Shown one piece after another: positions 6,936 through 16,417 of a DNA stretch of 27,670 nucleotides. Within the stretch, counting starts at the first letter, position 1. Each line of letters starts with the position of its first letter. The DNA lies in assembly GCA_900554845.1 (NCBI GenBank), contig USIY01000004.1, forward strand, positions 1-27,670. Reading direction: 5' to 3'. The DNA is from an uncultured Bacteroidales bacterium (lineage in GTDB: Bacteria > Bacteroidota > Bacteroidia > Bacteroidales > Muribaculaceae). The notes under the pieces are model-generated. The model searched no databases, was not told where the DNA came from, and saw only the letters and a program-made list of their open reading frames with translations. The position numbers were made by a program, and so were the translations under genes.

Positions 6936-9830
6936 ATGCGTATAAGATTAGTTTGGGCCGTCCTTGCACTTGTTTTCGGAGTGTCGGGGGCTTCTGCAAT
7001 CGATTATTTCAGCGTTACAGGCACCGTAAAGGACAAAGTGACCGACGCTGGTCTTACAGAAGGGCATTACCGCCTTCTCAACACCGGCGACAGCACTCTT
7101 GTGAAGGAAGGCAATGCCTTCTCAAGATGGATGTCGGGCAGCTCGGACAACTATAATGTAACGATAGATCCTACTTTTTCCATCAGGGATCTCGACAGAT
7201 CTAAAAAATATATCCTGGAACTTACCCATGACAGATATGAACCCTTCTTCATCGATATCGATCCCTCGACGATGAAGAAAAAGGCCGACGTCATGAATCT
7301 CGGCGTTCTGCGAATGACCAAGGCAAAAATGCTTAGCGAGCTGACGGTCACCGCCACAAAGGTGAAGTTCTACAACAAGGGAGATACCATTGTCTACAAT
7401 GCCGACGCGTTCGTGCTGGCGGAAGGAAGCATGCTCGAGGCGCTCATAGCCCAGCTACCGGGAGCGGAATTGAAGCCCAACGGACAGATCTTCGTGAATG
7501 GCCGGTTTGTGGAGAACCTTTTGTTGAACGGCAAGGATTTCTTTAAGGGCAACAATAGCGTGATGCTTGAGAATCTCGGAGCCTATACCGTCAAGAATAT
7601 AGCCGTATACGACGGTCAGGACGAAATGGACCGGATCATGGGCAAGGAATTCGGAGAGAAAAAGCTTACGATGGACGTGCGTCTGAAGAAAGAGTACATG
7701 AATGGTTTCATCCTCAACGGCGAGGCCGGATACGGCACGGAGAGCCGTTTCCTCGGGCAGTTGTTCGGGATGTATTACAATGACTTGACGCGCATATCCT
7801 TCTTCGGCAACGCCAACAACCTCAGCGACACCTGGAATCCGAGCCAGTACAGTTCCGGATATCAGATGAAGGAGCCACAGTCCGGCGAGGTCGACACATA
7901 TTCCGGAGGTGTGGATTATAACACGCGGGTGGCACACTCCCCGTTATCGTTTGAGGGCAACGCCGAGGCGAACTATCAGGTGAGAAAGGATAAAAAGTCC
8001 GTCTACACCACCAATTTTCTTCCAGGGGGCGACACATACGGATACTCATTCTCCGACTCCCGTCTGCGGAACCTCGCGCTGAAAACGTCCCATACTATGA
8101 AGGTAATGGAGGAGAAATGGAACCTTCAGTTCACTCCGAAATTCAATTATGTCCGCAATGACGACAACTCGTCGCTGACACAGGCTGCCTTTTCGCGCGA
8201 ATGGGACGATGTGGACAGGGATTTCATCGACGCCATTTTCTCCAACTCAACAGCAGGCGTTCTGGAGTCGCTAATCAACCGCAATCTGAACGAGCGGAGC
8301 CGCTACGGCCACACCATGACCGCCGATGCATTCTCCAATGGAAAATTCAAACTGTCTAACGAAACGGACGCGCTGTCGTACCTCCTGTCGTATACTTATG
8401 GACGCAAGCATTACAACGACCGTGAACGTTATCTGTTGAACTTCGGTTCTGACCGGACATCGGCACAGTACGCCGATCGCCATTATGCAAATCATCCCGA
8501 CTACAACTGGCGTGCGAAGGGTGCGTTCGGATATGTCTGGAATGTAAGCCGCGGCTTGTTTCTGGATATGTATTATACTTATCAGCGTTATCACAGTCGT
8601 TCGGTCTCCGACCTCTACAGCGCGGAAAACTACAATGAAGCTTCCGGAGGAGGACTGATCGCCGGACTTCCGTCGGCCACGGAACATTATATGGAACTGG
8701 ATCCGGACAACAGCTTCGACAGCCGTTACCGCGAGGAATCCCATCAGCTTAATCTGGACTTTAACTGGGAGCTGCCGAAAGCCGGTGTATACATCTGGCT
8801 GTCGGTACCTTTCCAATTGCGCCGCCAATGGCTGGATTACACACGCGGCGACATCTTCGCCAACCTGCATAGAGACAAGTTCTTTCTGGGCAATTTGTCG
8901 GGAAGCATCAACATCAGCAAGCAGTCGTTGGGATGGATATATATAGGACTGGATCGCAGCGTGATGTCTCCGGATATGGTGGATATGGTGGATTTCACCA
9001 ACAGTCTTGACCCCTTGAACATCCGCCGGGGCAATTCGGGCCTGAAGGATATGGCAACCGACAACATCCGTGTCTATTACGATAAGACCCTGAGTCAGGA
9101 TAAACAGATGAAGCATCACTATGGAGTGGAATTCACAGTGATCGAGAACGCTTTGGCTTATGGATACACTTACGACAAAGCGTCCGGCGTCAAGACCGGA
9201 AGCATGTACAATGTGTCGGGAAACTGGAATCTTAACTTGTCGCAGAGGTTCGGCCTGCAGTTCGGCCCTCTTAACCGCTTCGAGCTGTCGCAGACCACAC
9301 GATACAATCATGCCCGCAGTGCCGACCTTATCGGAACTGAACAAGGTGGTCTGGAGAAGAACATCGTGAACAGCAACTCCATATCGGAGGATGTGAGCCT
9401 GGCCTATACATTCGGCAAGAGCCGCATCGCGGCCAACTTCAACGGCAGCTGGAACCGTTACACCAGCGGACAGGCGGGATTTCAGCCTTTCAACGCATGG
9501 AACCTTAAGTACGGAGTGACGGGCAACTTTACGCTTCCAGCCAACTTCGCCATCCAGACATCCTTCAATGTGTTCTCGCGCAGGGGATACTCGGATCCGT
9601 CGTTGAACAAGGACAATTTCGTATGGAATGCACGTATAAGCTACTCTCTCCTGAAAGGGCAACTGTTGCTGATGGCCGACGGATACGATATCCTTCATAA
9701 CCTCAGCAATGTGTTTTACACCGTCAACGCCCAGGCACGAACAGAGACTTACGCCAACACATTGCCGCGCTATTTCATGTTCCATATCCAGTGGAAATTC
9801 AACAAACTCCCAAAGAACAAGCGGAAATAA
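6936..9830 (+). CDS. TonB-receptor-like outer-membrane beta-barrel protein
   Basis: The 964-residue protein starts with a clear signal peptide (MRIRLVWAVLALVFGVSGASA). Residues ~25-125 look like a divergent carboxypeptidase-regulatory-like (Ig-like) domain. A plug-like region follows (~130-250) with LSELTVTATKVKFYNKGDT, LIAQLPGAELKPNGQIFVNG and LLLNGKDFFKG. The remaining ~700 residues are alternating barrel strands rich in Tyr, Trp and Asn. This is the layout of the outer-membrane-protein beta-barrel family of Bacteroidota, which resembles TonB-dependent receptors but whose cargo is mostly unknown. It has its own promoter and ends 3 bases before the stop of the convergent TonB receptor gene. 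A paralogue lies at 12417-15074. No substrate can be read from the sequence. Confidence 0.85.
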   Translation: MRIRLVWAVLALVFGVSGASAIDYFSVTGTVKDKVTDAGLTEGHYRLLNTGDSTLVKEGNAFSRWMSGSSDNYNVTIDPTFSIRDLDRSKKYILELTHDRYEPFFIDIDPSTMKKKADVMNLGVLRMTKAKMLSELTVTATKVKFYNKGDTIVYNADAFVLAEGSMLEALIAQLPGAELKPNGQIFVNGRFVENLLLNGKDFFKGNNSVMLENLGAYTVKNIAVYDGQDEMDRIMGKEFGEKKLTMDVRLKKEYMNGFILNGEAGYGTESRFLGQLFGMYYNDLTRISFFGNANNLSDTWNPSQYSSGYQMKEPQSGEVDTYSGGVDYNTRVAHSPLSFEGNAEANYQVRKDKKSVYTTNFLPGGDTYGYSFSDSRLRNLALKTSHTMKVMEEKWNLQFTPKFNYVRNDDNSSLTQAAFSREWDDVDRDFIDAIFSNSTAGVLESLINRNLNERSRYGHTMTADAFSNGKFKLSNETDALSYLLSYTYGRKHYNDRERYLLNFGSDRTSAQYADRHYANHPDYNWRAKGAFGYVWNVSRGLFLDMYYTYQRYHSRSVSDLYSAENYNEASGGGLIAGLPSATEHYMELDPDNSFDSRYREESHQLNLDFNWELPKAGVYIWLSVPFQLRRQWLDYTRGDIFANLHRDKFFLGNLSGSINISKQSLGWIYIGLDRSVMSPDMVDMVDFTNSLDPLNIRRGNSGLKDMATDNIRVYYDKTLSQDKQMKHHYGVEFTVIENALAYGYTYDKASGVKTGSMYNVSGNWNLNLSQRFGLQFGPLNRFELSQTTRYNHARSADLIGTEQGGLEKNIVNSNSISEDVSLAYTFGKSRIAANFNGSWNRYTSGQAGFQPFNAWNLKYGVTGNFTLPANFAIQTSFNVFSRRGYSDPSLNKDNFVWNARISYSLLKGQLLLMADGYDILHNLSNVFYTVNAQARTETYANTLPRYFMFHIQWKFNKLPKNKRK

Positions 9831-9833
9831 AAT

Positions 9834-11696
9834 TCAGAACTTGAGCTCCACTCCTCCGAGGATAGTAAATCCCGGCATCGGACAGCCGTATATGATTTCG
9901 TAATGTCGGTCGGCTATGTTGTCGAGTTTCACGAAGAAAGTGGCGTCTGCCTTCCAATGAAGGTCATAAGCGGCCCTGAAATTGACAAGAGAGTAATTTT
10001 GATGCTCAGGACCGCCGGTATATAGGCCGCCGACAGTGTTCGATTCCAAAGTGAATGTGAAATCCCGGGGAGAATACTCCAGTTCGGCGTTAAGTTTGTT
10101 GAGCGGTGCGGCTATGATGTCGGCATCGGATTTAAGATAGCTGTAATTGGCGGCTATACGCCAGTCGCCGTTGATACGGTAGGATGCGTCTATTTCAAAT
10201 CCTTTGTTAATGAATCGTCCTACATTTTCATTATGGGGCCGACCGTCAACACGGACCACCTGTATCATGTCCTTGCCGTCGATAAAGAAGAAGCTTACGC
10301 CGAAATTCAGTTTGCCGTCGAGCAATGTCTGGCGGAAATCCACGTCATAGCTCCACAATTTTTCCGGTTTCAGATCGGGATTGGCCGCAGCGTACATATA
10401 CAGCTCGCGCAGGTTTGGAGCGCGGAAACCTTTGCTCCAGTTGAACTTGAACTGGCCTCCCTTGTAAGGCTTTAGGATGAATCCTGCCTGAGGCACCCAT
10501 TCATTGCCGTACTGCGATCCATGTTGCAGACGGATACCGGCGTTCACATTCAGCAAGCCGTTCCAGAACCCTTGCTGTATCATGGCATAGCCGGCGATCT
10601 CGTTCTCGTATTCCTTGAAATCTTCACCTCTGTGGCCGCTGCCGTCCTTGAACGTATTCCAAGTTTTGCCGCCCCAGTGCAGGAAATCCACGCCGAGCGA
10701 GATATGACCGGCTTTCCAGAAATTCATTGTTTGGAACAGAGTGAATCCTGTGTTGATGTCCAAAGAGTTGAAGAGGTAGTCGCGGGGGGTGCCTCCGGGG
10801 GCGTAACCGTCGTCTACCTTATGGCGCCCCCAGTTGATGAACGCCTGGCCCCCTCCCTGCACATGTTCGTAGCGGTCCTGGACATAAACTGATCCGGTTC
10901 CGCGTTGCATGTAGGTCCACATGCTGAGAAGCGGAGACTGTATGGTCCCGGGATTGTTCGCCTTGGTCTGTGTCATGTCGACCATCGTTCCTATCTGCCA
11001 GTTGTCGATGGGCGCGTACTGGAACTGCATCATTTCGTTAGCCAGCCAGAACTCGCTGTTCTTACGGTTTCCGTTGCTCCGGTCCATGGTTCCGGCCAGA
11101 GTACCGCTGAATTTGCCTTTTTTGAATCCTGTGGCGAGAGCGAATTTCTGGGTGGTGAATGAACCGAACATGGCGCGGGCGCGGCCGTACCAACCGTCGG
11201 TTTTCTCTCGTTTGGTAATGATGTTCACCGATCCTCCCATGGCGCTTGATCCGTAAAGCAACGAGGAGGGACCTTTTACTACTTCCACTCTTTCCACTCC
11301 GTTGGCCACATATGTGTCCGGAAGTGAATGACCGAAGACTCCGGCCCATTGGGGCATGCCGTCCACCATGAACAGCACTTTGTTGCCCTGGCCTACGCCG
11401 CGGATGTTGAATTCTCCTGCCGAACCTCCGGACACTCCGTAACCGGCGTATCCTCTCTCGCTGACGAACACTCCCGGCACCTGATTTACAAGAATCGGCA
11501 GCAATGAAGTTTCGGTTGATTTCGCTATCTGCGCCTCTGTGACTATGTCCACATTAAGGGGCAGCAATTCTATACTTGTTTTCGTGGGAGCTATGGTTAC
11601 AAGATCGGGAAGCTGGACGATGGTGTCCGGTTGTGACTCCGACACTGTCGCCGCCGTCATGGCTGTGGCTATCAATAAGGGCAATCCTGCTGTCAT
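9834..11696 (-). CDS. TonB-dependent outer-membrane receptor, BtuB/siderophore-receptor type
   Basis: The 620-residue protein begins MTAGLPLLIATAMTAATVS, a short secretion signal; a stop lies seven codons upstream in frame. Residues ~45-165 are a plug domain, with LLPILVNQVPGVFVSERG, FNIRGVGQGNKVLFMVDG and VERVEVVKGPSSLLYGSSAMGG. A barrel follows, with FRAPNLRELYMYAAANPDLKPE and a final strand ending GGVELKF with terminal Phe, typical of BamA-inserted barrels. It lacks the N-terminal carboxypeptidase-like domain of SusC proteins and has no SusD neighbour. It therefore more likely imports a metal chelate, haem or vitamin than a glycan. The ligand is unknown. No cobalamin riboswitch fits in the 122-base upstream gap. 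dtd lies upstream on the same strand and may be cotranscribed. Confidence 0.92.
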   Translation of the reverse strand: MTAGLPLLIATAMTAATVSESQPDTIVQLPDLVTIAPTKTSIELLPLNVDIVTEAQIAKSTETSLLPILVNQVPGVFVSERGYAGYGVSGGSAGEFNIRGVGQGNKVLFMVDGMPQWAGVFGHSLPDTYVANGVERVEVVKGPSSLLYGSSAMGGSVNIITKREKTDGWYGRARAMFGSFTTQKFALATGFKKGKFSGTLAGTMDRSNGNRKNSEFWLANEMMQFQYAPIDNWQIGTMVDMTQTKANNPGTIQSPLLSMWTYMQRGTGSVYVQDRYEHVQGGGQAFINWGRHKVDDGYAPGGTPRDYLFNSLDINTGFTLFQTMNFWKAGHISLGVDFLHWGGKTWNTFKDGSGHRGEDFKEYENEIAGYAMIQQGFWNGLLNVNAGIRLQHGSQYGNEWVPQAGFILKPYKGGQFKFNWSKGFRAPNLRELYMYAAANPDLKPEKLWSYDVDFRQTLLDGKLNFGVSFFFIDGKDMIQVVRVDGRPHNENVGRFINKGFEIDASYRINGDWRIAANYSYLKSDADIIAAPLNKLNAELEYSPRDFTFTLESNTVGGLYTGGPEHQNYSLVNFRAAYDLHWKADATFFVKLDNIADRHYEIIYGCPMPGFTILGGVELKF

Positions 11697-11818
11697 ATGG
11701 ATGTCGCTGTGAAGTTATATATAGTGATGGTTCGCTTTGCGTAACAGTTTAACAGAAAGAAGAAGGCTGTTAGTATATACAATTTACAGATATGATTACC
11801 ATAATTACGGATAGACTG

Positions 11819-12271
11819 TCATTCCCTCAGACGAGAGTCGATAATGATCGTAACCGGACCGTCGTTTATAAGTTCCACCTGCATGTCGGCGCCGAACACC
11901 CCTGTTGGAACATGTCGTCCCAGACGTTGCTGCACCATCTCGGTATATGCTTCGTAAAGCTGTGTCGCCAATGCATGCCCGGCCGCACGTATATAGCTTG
12001 GACGGTTGCCTTTGCGCGTGGATGCCGTGAGGGTGAACTGGCTTATCGACAGCACATCGCCCTCTACGTCCATCACCGACCGGTTCATCACTCCGTTTTC
12101 ATCATCGAAGATGCGCAGAGCAACCGTCTTGTCCGCCAGCCACTTGGCATCCTCCGGCGTGTCTCCTTCCTCAACTCCGATCAATACCATCAGACCTTGC
12201 CCTATTTTACCTTTAATTTCTCCGTCGACGCATACAGACGCTGTTGTAACACGTTGAATTACTATTCTCAT
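11819..12271 (-). CDS. dtd: D-aminoacyl-tRNA deacylase
   Basis: The 150-residue protein has the full family length. It removes D-amino acids, and glycine mischarged on tRNA-Ala, from tRNAs in the cytoplasm. It shows the two signature motifs that form the active site across the dimer: SQFTL at 77-81 and NDGPVT at 136-141 (the Gly-cisPro pair). The N-terminus MRIVIQRVTTASVCVDGE is typical. It lies 122 bases upstream of the TonB receptor gene on the same strand and is divergent from the barrel gene at 12417. Confidence 0.96.
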   Translation of the reverse strand: MRIVIQRVTTASVCVDGEIKGKIGQGLMVLIGVEEGDTPEDAKWLADKTVALRIFDDENGVMNRSVMDVEGDVLSISQFTLTASTRKGNRPSYIRAAGHALATQLYEAYTEMVQQRLGRHVPTGVFGADMQVELINDGPVTIIIDSRLRE

Positions 12272-12312
12272 ATCACTTATTACCTAATTGCCACTTATAA
12301 AGATTCTGAGTG

Positions 12313-12320
12313 CAAAATTA
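12313..12320 (-). promoter_or_regulatory. -7 promoter box for dtd
   Basis: On the minus strand this reads TAATTTTG, a full match to TAnnTTTG, about 42 bases before the dtd ATG. No TTTG-like -33 box is seen at the expected spacing. Confidence 0.45.
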
Positions 12321-12416
12321 ATAGAAAAGAAATTTATGATTTGTTTAAAATTGTTAATGTGGATTAAACTTTTGAGGATGAAAGAGTATCTTAAAAAAGT
12401 GTAAAGATTCCCGAAT

Positions 12417-15074
12417 ATGCGAAATATTATAACTGCGACACTTCTGATACTGTGTGCATTATGTACATATGCTGCCGAGCCCGGCGATTCCGTGCCTCAA
12501 TCTCGGATTGATTCCGTTTCTCAAAAGAAGGCGGAGCTGGATTCATTGCTGAACCATGAATCCATCAATCTTGACGACTTTGTGATCAAGGCCACGAAGG
12601 CTGCCGTAGTCACCAAACAGGATACTATCGAGTTCAACGCCGGATCATATAAGGTTACACCGAACGCCACTGTGGAAGATCTGCTCAAGAAACTTCCCGG
12701 AGTTGAAATAGGCTCCGACGGTAAGATAACGTCCAACGGCAAGAGCGTGACCAAAGTGCTGGTGGACGGTAAGGAATTTTTCGGCGAAGACACGCAGATG
12801 GCCACTAAGAATCTCCCTTCAGATCTGGTTGACAAAGTCCAGGTAGTGGATAAAAAGAGCGATTTCGCACGGCTCACCGGTGTGGATGACGGTGAGGATG
12901 AGACGGTCATTAATCTTACGGTAAAGAAAAATATGAAGAATGGATGGTTCGGCAATTTCGAGGCCGGTTATGGTACGGACCATCGTTACAGCGGTAATTT
13001 CAATGTCTCCACATTCACCGACAACAATCAGATATCGATAGTCGGGGGCGGCAACAATATTAACGAACAAGGATTCATGGACCGGGGACGAGGCAATTTC
13101 AACAGTTTCGGCGGTTCCGGAGGAATCAACGAGTCTCAGCGTATAGGGCTTAATTTCAATGTCGGGAAAACTGAGAAATTCCGGGTGGGGGGAAATGTAT
13201 ATTACTCTCATTCCGACAGGAAAGCCATCTCAAAGACCGACACCCAGTATCTGTTTCCGGATTCGGTAAGCACCAAGTCGGCGGGAAATAAATCAAGGGA
13301 CCGCGGACATAATGTTTACGGGGACTTCCGTATGGAATGGAAGATAACTGAAAACAATTCCATAGATTTTCGTCCCAATTTCTCTATAAATTTCCGAAAT
13401 TCGGAAATGAATGACACATCGTTGCTGCGTGCAGGAGACATATTGAAAACATTGGTAAACCGCAACGACAACAGCCGCTTCAACGACGGCACGAGCTGGA
13501 ATGTTGGCGGAGACCTCATCTACAATCATAAATTCGCTTCGCATCCCGGCCGGTCGTTCAGCGTCCGCGCGCGTTACAGTTTCTCAAATACCCGTCAGTA
13601 CAGCACTTCGTGGAACGACATCCTGTATTATCTTCAACAGGATGACTCGGAGACTCTTTATCAGTTTATCGACGGACATCAATGGAACAATAACATCAAT
13701 GCCACTCTCACCTGGACCGAACCTCTCGGCGACTTGAAAAAAGGGAATTTCCTGCAGTTGAGCTATCGTTTTCAAGGACGATTCAACAATTCAGACAAAG
13801 GGACTTATGACCTGCCGTTGCCTGTGGATCCCGAGGGATTTATCCCGGCCGGCCTCGACAGAGTCCCTTCCGACGGTGATTTTAATCTCGATCTGTCGAA
13901 TAATTTCCGCAACACATTGCTTACGCATGAGTTGAAAATCGGATATAAGAAAGTCACGAGCAAGATGAATCTTGAGGCGGGCATGGTATTCTCGCCGTCG
14001 AGCAGCAAAAGCACTGACCTGATCAATTCAGCCCGCGACATCCCTACAAATACTGTATGGAACATAGCGCCTTACTTCCGTCTTCGATACCGCTTTTCAA
14101 AAACTGAATCTCTGCACGTAAGGTATAATGCCCGCACACAGCAGGCCTCAATGTCACAGTTGCAGCCTGTGAAGGATGTGTCGAATCCTCTGAATATAGT
14201 AATAGGCAACCCCGATCTGAAACCTACGTTCACTCAGTCCGTTAACTTCCATTATAACCGGTATGACAACAACCGACAGCAGGCGCTAATGGCAATGCTT
14301 ATGGCGGATTATTCCACAAATGTAATTGTGTCACGCACTGTCACGGATCCAGTCACGGGAGGCAGAACCACCACATATACCAACGCCAACGGAAATATGA
14401 ATCTGTTCGGTATGGCCATGATCAACCAGCCGTTCAGAAACCGCAACTGGCGTTTCATGGCTCATCTGGACGCCCGTTATTCATCGCATGCCGGTTATAT
14501 AAACGGAGATTTCAACCGTACCGGCAATCTCGGCATCTCTCCTCGAGCCGGAGTGACGTTCAACTGCGATGTGTTCCAGATGACCGTCAATCCCACTTAT
14601 TCTTTCGGCATGACCACCAATACCCTTCCTGACCAGAAAAACCGTTATACCCATACATACGGTTTCTTCACCGACGCCACTCTCACGTTGCCGTTCGGCC
14701 TGACGGTAGGCACTGATCTGTCGTTCGACCGGTCTACCGGATATTCCGCCGGTTTTGACAACGATTCATGGTTATGGAACGCGAGCGTGTCATACAGTAC
14801 ATTGAAGGACAAGAGCCTGACATTCACAGTACGGGCATACGATATGCTGCAGATGAAGAAAAATGTAAGCCGCAGCATCAGCGCCAACCAGATAGTGGAC
14901 AGCCGTTACAATGATCTGACCCGTTACGTGATGTTCAGCGTAAGCTATACGTTCAATACTATGAAGAACCGCAAACGTAGCGGAGAATTGGGTCCGGACG
15001 GACCCGAAGGTTTCGGACCGCCGCCGGGAAGAGGCCGCGGTCCCATGGGACCTCCTCCAGGCCGCAGGCCTTGA
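12417..15074 (+). CDS. TonB-receptor-like outer-membrane beta-barrel protein with Gly/Pro-rich C-terminal tail
   Basis: The 885-residue protein begins with a signal peptide (MRNIITATLLILCALCTYAA). After a short linker comes a plug-like region (~50-185) with INLDDFVIKATKAAVVTKQDT, LLKKLPGVEIGSDGKITSNG and VLVDGKEFFGEDTQMATKNL, then about 650 residues of barrel strands. It lacks the N-terminal Ig-like domain of its paralogue at 6936-9830, but the plug motifs align (LPGxE, VDGKEFF versus LNGKDFF). The last ~30 residues leave the barrel pattern and form a Gly/Pro/Arg-rich tail after SYTFNTMKNRKRSGE. Such tails occur in this Bacteroidota family; their role is not known to me. The gene is divergent from dtd and convergent with the decayed efflux operon (7-base gap). 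The ligand is unknown. Confidence 0.85.
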   Translation: MRNIITATLLILCALCTYAAEPGDSVPQSRIDSVSQKKAELDSLLNHESINLDDFVIKATKAAVVTKQDTIEFNAGSYKVTPNATVEDLLKKLPGVEIGSDGKITSNGKSVTKVLVDGKEFFGEDTQMATKNLPSDLVDKVQVVDKKSDFARLTGVDDGEDETVINLTVKKNMKNGWFGNFEAGYGTDHRYSGNFNVSTFTDNNQISIVGGGNNINEQGFMDRGRGNFNSFGGSGGINESQRIGLNFNVGKTEKFRVGGNVYYSHSDRKAISKTDTQYLFPDSVSTKSAGNKSRDRGHNVYGDFRMEWKITENNSIDFRPNFSINFRNSEMNDTSLLRAGDILKTLVNRNDNSRFNDGTSWNVGGDLIYNHKFASHPGRSFSVRARYSFSNTRQYSTSWNDILYYLQQDDSETLYQFIDGHQWNNNINATLTWTEPLGDLKKGNFLQLSYRFQGRFNNSDKGTYDLPLPVDPEGFIPAGLDRVPSDGDFNLDLSNNFRNTLLTHELKIGYKKVTSKMNLEAGMVFSPSSSKSTDLINSARDIPTNTVWNIAPYFRLRYRFSKTESLHVRYNARTQQASMSQLQPVKDVSNPLNIVIGNPDLKPTFTQSVNFHYNRYDNNRQQALMAMLMADYSTNVIVSRTVTDPVTGGRTTTYTNANGNMNLFGMAMINQPFRNRNWRFMAHLDARYSSHAGYINGDFNRTGNLGISPRAGVTFNCDVFQMTVNPTYSFGMTTNTLPDQKNRYTHTYGFFTDATLTLPFGLTVGTDLSFDRSTGYSAGFDNDSWLWNASVSYSTLKDKSLTFTVRAYDMLQMKKNVSRSISANQIVDSRYNDLTRYVMFSVSYTFNTMKNRKRSGELGPDGPEGFGPPPGRGRGPMGPPPGRRP

Positions 15075-15081
15075 ATAAAGC

Positions 15082-16011
15082 TTAATTTACCGCGCCTTGT
15101 GTCTCCCGGGATTCCCGGCGCAACACTTTTCTGATTGTCTTCCATTTCGGGAATATGGCCCAAGGACGCATCCGGCTGTAGCTTAGCGCAATGATGATGA
15201 TGCAGATGATGCATCCTATCAACAGCCATCCATAAATCTCCTTCATGGACACCATCATGGCTTGCAATTGTGTGATTCCGAATACCTCTCCGAAGTGATT
15301 CATCACACCATCCGTGGGGAATTGCCGCCACATGGCAGTGTCGGTCACGCCCGAACTAAGCAGCGCAAAATTGCGGGCCGTGATTTTCTCGAACAATTCT
15401 CCGATCACAGCCGGTCCAAATGCAGCTCCGTAGACCGCTCCCATAAATCCATTGATGACAAGCGCCTGCGGAAACACCATGAAAGGAAGACCGCTTTGCA
15501 CAATGGATGTAAGCAGAACAATGCTGATGACGACCGACCCGATGCCGCGTAAGAAAAGAGGAACGAAAAGCATCTCTTTCTCCACATTGTAGTCAAGCGT
15601 GAAATAGAACCAGCCGAGATAGAGAGCAAGGCATACGAAAGAGATCGCGACCATAGATTTGTAACGCCAGCGGCGCAGACAGAACAACCAGTAAGTCAAA
15701 CCTACGCCTGTGACGATTCCGAAGAAAACATACCAGTTAAGATCTATCAGATTGGTGTTGTCAAAGCCGAGCGCAGCTCCCGTGTATGTTCCTTCGATCA
15801 CATGTTCCGTTCCAAGCATTGTGAAGAATACAAGATACAGCAACGATGCCTTGACTACGTTTTTGTTGGTCATCGCCATGAAACTGATATACGGATGACG
15901 CAGGAATGTGGCACGCCATAGGTTGATCAATACGCACGCCAAGCCGATGACAGTGGCGGACCATATTTCCGGCGATTCCCACCAGTCGAAGTGATGTCCG
16001 TAGACGCAGAT
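15082..16011 (-). pseudogene. emrB: EmrB-type (DHA2) MFS drug exporter, C-terminal remnant
   Basis: The frame reads ICVYGHHFDWWESPEIWSA near 16011-15955 and runs to a TAA at 15082. It encodes about the last 300 residues of a 14-helix DHA2 transporter, with roughly seven membrane helices left, such as ASLLYLVFFTMLG, WYVFFGIVTGVGLTYWLF and WLLIGCIICIIIIALSY. The N-terminal half, including the proton-coupling helices, is missing. At about 16001-16011 the sequence passes directly into emrA in a different frame, so a deletion removed the end of emrA and the start of emrB. The only start near the beginning is a TTG at 15942; the first ATG (MAMTNKNV) is further in. A working exporter is very unlikely. 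The intact family pumps hydrophobic drugs with EmrA and TolC. Confidence 0.85.
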
Positions 16012-16417
16012 AATCCGCCTTGGCGTTTTCCATGACTATGCGGGCCTCTTGTACGGACGCTTCGGAAACGCTTACATTAGCGGACGCCGCGGTGGCGTTC
16101 CGGTCTGTTACGGACTGTGCCGCCAACGCGGCTTCATAACCGGCACGGGCCTATGCCACTCTGACTTTCAGATCAGCGTCATCGATAATCACAAGTGTGT
16201 CGCCTTTTTTTACAGGGCCGTATTCTTTGAAGCGGATCTCCTTGATGAAGCCTTGCACACGGCTGTTGACCGGGACTATCTGCTGGCGAATCTGCGCGTT
16301 GTCGGTGAATTCCACATGCCCGAAGGTCATGAAGCGTGTGGCCGTCCAGACTGCCGCGCCGATTATTACTGCCGATGCAAAAATATAAGACAGTGTTTTC
16401 TTTGTTCTGTTTTTCAT
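16001..16417 (-). pseudogene. emrA: EmrA/HlyD-type membrane fusion protein, N-terminal remnant with in-frame stop
   Basis: It starts at ATG 16417, overlapping the tolC-type gene by 4 bases (ATGA), the mark of a translationally coupled operon. It reads MKNRTKKTLSYIFASAVIIG, a membrane anchor, then FTDNAQIRQQIVPVNSRVQG and KKGDTLVIIDDADLKVRVA, the first part of the lipoyl-like/hairpin region of EmrA. A TAG follows (forward 16151-16153) where relatives usually have Gln, so CAG to TAG is likely. Homology continues in frame past the stop (ARAGYEAALAAQSVTDRN, then SVQEARIVMENAKADYLRL) and ends at ~16003, where emrB sequence begins. Only ~135 of ~350 residues remain. Both lesions independently disable the gene. 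Confidence 0.87.

Noticed and set aside
8972..8989. Tandem 9-bp repeat (GGATATGGT twice) in the first barrel gene
   Set aside because: It keeps the frame and adds only three residues; too small to mean more than slippage.
8271..9785. Open frame of 504 codons antisense to the first barrel gene
   Set aside because: Its translation has no domain pattern or signal, and it lies wholly opposite a clear coding sequence; long antisense frames arise from codon bias.
11697..11818. Cobalamin riboswitch before the TonB receptor
   Set aside because: The gap is only 122 bases, and no B12-box-like sequence or matching fold was seen.
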